Assembly: GCA_004325065.1 (NCBI GenBank)
Contig: PITI01000091.1
Location: 1 to 23,173 of the forward strand
Reading direction: 5' to 3'
Length of the DNA: 23,173 nucleotides
Source of the DNA: Hamiltosporidium magnivora
Taxonomy: Eukaryota; Microsporidia; Dubosqiidae
Shown piece after piece: positions 20,694-23,173 of the stretch. A program made the translations under genes and the position numbers. Each line of letters begins with the position of its first letter. Position 1 is the first letter of the stretch. The notes below the pieces were generated by a model. That model was given only the letters and a program-made list of their open reading frames with translations, made no database searches and was not told the DNA's origin.

Positions 20694-20969
20694 TTATTTG
20701 TTTTGCTTAAGTCCAATTAAACTCTTGCATAATTTTTCCGAAACTTTTTTTTGAGAAGAAGAGACTTTTTCCTGCCTAACAGTTTTTTCTAGAAGATCTA
20801 TGAAACATAATATTTTAGAAATTTTACTTTCTATACTTTCCTTCCAAGTGAATCTAGGTTTAACCTTACTTGTCGACTCGTCATAGCAAACCTGGATCGA
20901 CTGGATTATCCGAGCTGCATCACTAACATCCTTAGGCACATGACATTCAGCATACTGACCTGTGACCAA
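20694..20969 (-). pseudogene. Element A: pre-RT region fragment, 91 codons
   Basis: This is the longest open piece of element A's N-terminal half. It contains GQYAECHVPKDVSDAARI, IQVCYDESTSKVK and a helical WKESIESKISKILCFIDLLEK segment. The same arrangement (AARLCYE, then a lysine-rich stretch and a KTNIDS helix) is found in element B at about 12605-12700, which ties the two elements together. The fragment opens with an ATG at 20969 only because the frame was lost upstream, where FGPHKL-like residues continue in another frame. It ends at a TAA. Confidence 0.75.
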
Positions 20970-20999
20970 TTTGTGAGGTCCAAAACTTTACTATTACCC

Positions 21000-21690
21000 T
21001 AGTCACTTTGAAGTTTTCTAGTTCGGACCACACCATCTTCGATTTCCTTCTCCGAGAGTTCCCTGATTTTACACACAAACATTTTCTCAGATTAATATAG
21101 AGTATGATGTCAGTTAAGAAATATGGATCGAGAAGAAAAGTGGCGATTCTATGTCGCTGTGTATTCTCTTCTTGCCTTATTTCTTTTCTGCCGCAATTTG
21201 TGTTGATTTTTTTAACACATCGATATCAACAGTACGACCAATTCCTCATTATAGTACCTAAGAATTACAGATCAGCTATTTCGTGGCATTCTCTTAAACC
21301 CTTTTTGCACTGCTAGAATAGCTGATCCAGGCCATACCTGCTCTACGTCTGTGGCAGAGTCAAGTATTGAATGCAATACGATCAGTCGATTTCCTTTGGA
21401 ATAATAGGTGCATTGTGGTTTTCCTCGTGTTGGCTGGTCTAAATGTAGACGAATCGGGACGGAAAGACGGAGGTGTGGAATTGAGCGAACGGACCGAAGT
21501 AGCCTAGAGAATATTGCTCGATGGGAAGTGAGTGTTGTTATGAATAGTCGGTTGTGGTGTAAGTCGCTCGGATATCGTAAAATATCTCTATCACCCGTTT
21601 TTATCTCTTTAAACTAATTTCCGAGTGTTTAACAACCTTTATTTTATCATTTCTTATATTTTCGCTGTCTACTTTTTTCCTTCTACCCAT
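21000..21690 (-). pseudogene. Element A: N-terminal ORF region
   Basis: The ATG at 21690 opens MGRRKKVDSENIRNDKIKVV and stops after about 29 codons. The reading continues in another frame through RGKPQCTYYSKGNRLIVLHS (about 21380-21430), ILDSATDVEQVWPGSAIL and RYYNEELVVLL (about 21240-21270), then KMFVCKIRELSEKE at about 21040-21085. The spacing between ILD..TD and YNE is about 35-40 residues, the same as in element B. The N-terminus is basic, as expected for a nucleic-acid-binding leader, but I see no canonical zinc finger. Several stops. Confidence 0.6.
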
Positions 21691-21949
21691 AGATTTAAAA
21701 ACTTTAATGATAACACTTAAATAATAAAAAATGCTTATTATAATTGCAATGTAAACTCAATTGAATTAAATACGTTGTATTGCGCCTCTAAAAACGGTTC
21801 TTGTGTGTCACAATCATTGTTTTTTACTTTAATCATGTTGTTCCTCAAAATAGCTATAACTTTAAAAACCGAATTAGCGTAAAAAGATTTAAAAGGCGCT
21901 TTTTGTAGTTTTAGTATTTATATCGAATGTTTTTTTATCAAAACTTGAT
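21691..21949. other. AT-rich spacer between elements A and D
   Basis: This is leader sequence of element A and/or the tail of element D. No open frame or clear boundary is visible. Confidence 0.4.
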
Positions 21950-23173
21950 TTCCATTTGACATATCTCTCTTGAGTCTATTTGAATTTTGCTTTCAAAATT
22001 ATTTTTCTATAATTTTTTAAAAGCTTAGCAACATCCAAACGAATCTTACTATCGCTTCCGAAATCATCAGCTATTATGGTGGTTTTAGTGGTTACCGTTT
22101 CAGTAAATTCTTCATGTACATCCGAGGTAATTTCTAGGATTCATTGTGTATCCCCTGCATTTTCTTCAAATAAAACTATATCGGGATCTATATCAATAAC
22201 AGGCACCATCGTACTGGCTTCGTTTTCAATTATAATGCTTTCAGAAAGGGGATTGTTAAAACATAATTGTCCGAAGAAAAGCATAAATGGAGATTTGTTT
22301 GTTGCATTATGTATTATTCTGTTATAAGCATAAAAAACACTATTAAGATGCTAGATCTATCTTTTTCTACTTGTTTCTTGCAATTTCTCCGCTAGACAAC
22401 TTTTAATGGCCTGATTTACATATTCCACTTGGCTTTACGCCTTTATATTGCCTGGTCTTCCATATTTAATTTGGGGTTAAATAGCAGTTAAAAAGGCTTC
22501 GAGTAGTGCATTTTTAATCTATCGGCCGTTATCAGATTGTATTGCAACCCGAACACCAAAGTTGTCAAATAAAAAATTTAATGAATTGTAGTAATTCTGA
22601 AGTTTTATTAATCATCTTAAAACTACAGAGATGTTTTGTGTAGGTGTCGATTACATTAAGAATCCAGCTATATTGATCATTTTAATCACCGTATCCCCTT
22701 AGATCTACACAATCCATCATAAAAAGATCATATTTTTGGTAATATGATTTATATATATTGGCTGTATTGATTTTAGAGAATTAAATCGAATCAATGTCTC
22801 ACTGTTTTTAACATACTCTTTTATGTAGGCCTTAGGAGTCCATAATATTTTTTTACAATCAAAGCCATCATTTTATTTACTCCGATGTATGTAACAAGAT
22901 GCTCTGTTTGAATAATTTTTTTAATCAAGGCAGTTTCAAATCCAAAAACGGCTTTTATTAGATGATCGCGTCTTTTAAAACAATATCATCTCCGAGCAAA
23001 GTAAAATGTTCTACCTCAACAATTTTCATCTTTTTTGGGATACTCAGCTGGATAAGAACCGGTTTTTAAATATGATGTCAGAATTTCTTTTTGCCTTTTT
23101 AACAACTTACAATCTTTGGCATTTTGGTTACATTATATTTTTATATATATATAAACTGAATACTTAGAAAAAA
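21950..23173 (-). pseudogene. Element D: broken H2C2/DDE integrase (gypsy/Ginger/KRBA2 type), runs off the window
   Basis: Minus-strand relic. From the window edge inward: GSYPAEYPKK and HFTLLGDDIVLK (about 23000-23065), then an H2C2-type zinc domain (EHLVTYIGVNKMMALI at about 22860-22908, then KKYYG and EYVKNSET). The usual second Cys pair reads Ser and Leu here. The DDE integrase core shows all three acids: DCVDLRGYGD (about 22690-22718), SDNG (22525-22536) and SQVEYVNQ (Glu at 22423-22425). Between the first two lies YSWILNVIDTYTKH. AYNRIIHNATNKSPFMLFFG (about 22265-22327) ends the core and is followed by an acidic tail. At least one frameshift (before SDNG) and six or more stops break it. 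Protease and reverse transcriptase, if any, lie outside the window, so an LTR element and a Ginger-like DNA transposon cannot be told apart. Confidence 0.8.

Larger units (their letters stand above)
18010..21690 (-). mobile_element. Element A: near full-length R4/Dong-like non-LTR retrotransposon relic, about 3.7 kb
   Basis: Minus-strand element with a likely ORF start at ATG 21690 (MGRRKKVDSENIRNDK). The following pieces come in the right order: CTYYSKG (about 21415), LSEKEIEDGVVRTRKLQ (about 21040), a 91-codon pre-RT frame (20694-20969), NWKAAESDSIYNLYIKKL (about 20360), RTGSDYR (about 20220), KAYDSIDQAYL (about 19972-20004), REILQGDSMSPSLFVLCMD (about 19790-19850), FIDD (19695-19706), YLGIE, a 76-codon frame (19151-19381), DHLAT plus HDYARRHNYVVRCLHL (about 18725-18799) and DKKKNEQTLIKVGIT (18519-18563). 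The last two are the zinc-binding and restriction-like endonuclease parts that define this group. Frameshifts and stops are spread throughout. It lies tail to tail with element B. Confidence 0.85.

Noticed and set aside
21104..21617. Two plus-strand frames of about 70 codons, one arginine- and serine-rich
   Set aside because: Antisense to the N-terminal region of element A.
22076..22327. 83-codon plus-strand frame rich in Ser/Thr/Val
   Set aside because: Antisense to the end of the integrase core and acidic tail of element D.

Overview
The window is very AT-rich DNA (roughly three quarters A+T by eye) and looks like a transposon graveyard around one intact gene. There are no bacterial-style operons, ribosome binding sites or tRNA/rRNA genes. 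Four autonomous retroelement or integrase relics and a SINE-like repeat family are recognisable. The only long open frame is an intronless 515-codon gene with a hydrophobic N-terminus. My best guess is a large, TE-rich microsporidian genome. The reasons are the intronless AT-rich orphan gene with a possible leader peptide and the arthropod-type non-LTR elements. An invertebrate (arthropod) nuclear genome is the main alternative, and the sequence alone does not settle it.

Layout. 1-1980: unassigned AT-rich DNA with one probable reverse-transcriptase scrap (about 650-960, +). 1984-2120: a (TTAC)n tract. 2121-5980: no convincing gene, but an odd GC-rich island at 4505-4870. 5983-6265 (+), about 7496-7814 (-) and about 10339-10608 (+): three copies of a SINE-like repeat of about 280 bp; the first has an 11-bp target-site duplication. 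8052-8249 (+): a possible 65-aa membrane protein. 8480-10027 (-): the intact 515-aa orphan.

From about 11.9 kb to the end the DNA is almost wall-to-wall dead elements. Element B (11906 to about 14645, +) and element A (about 18010-21690, -) are two diverged non-LTR retrotransposons of the R4/Dong-like type, lying tail to tail. Element C (14757-17847, -) is a full-length AP-endonuclease non-LTR element (RTE/CR1-like). It sits between them, bounded by a perfect 13-bp target-site duplication. Element D (about 21950 to the window end, -) is an H2C2 zinc-finger/DDE integrase of the Ty3-gypsy/Ginger/KRBA2 type, cut by the window edge.

All four are broken by stops, frameshifts and, in B and C, loss of catalytic residues, so none can move on its own. 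The elements share no pathway with the 515-aa gene. I see no new defence or metabolic system. The most interesting points are the preserved orphan gene, the precise insertion footprints and the nested retroelement history.
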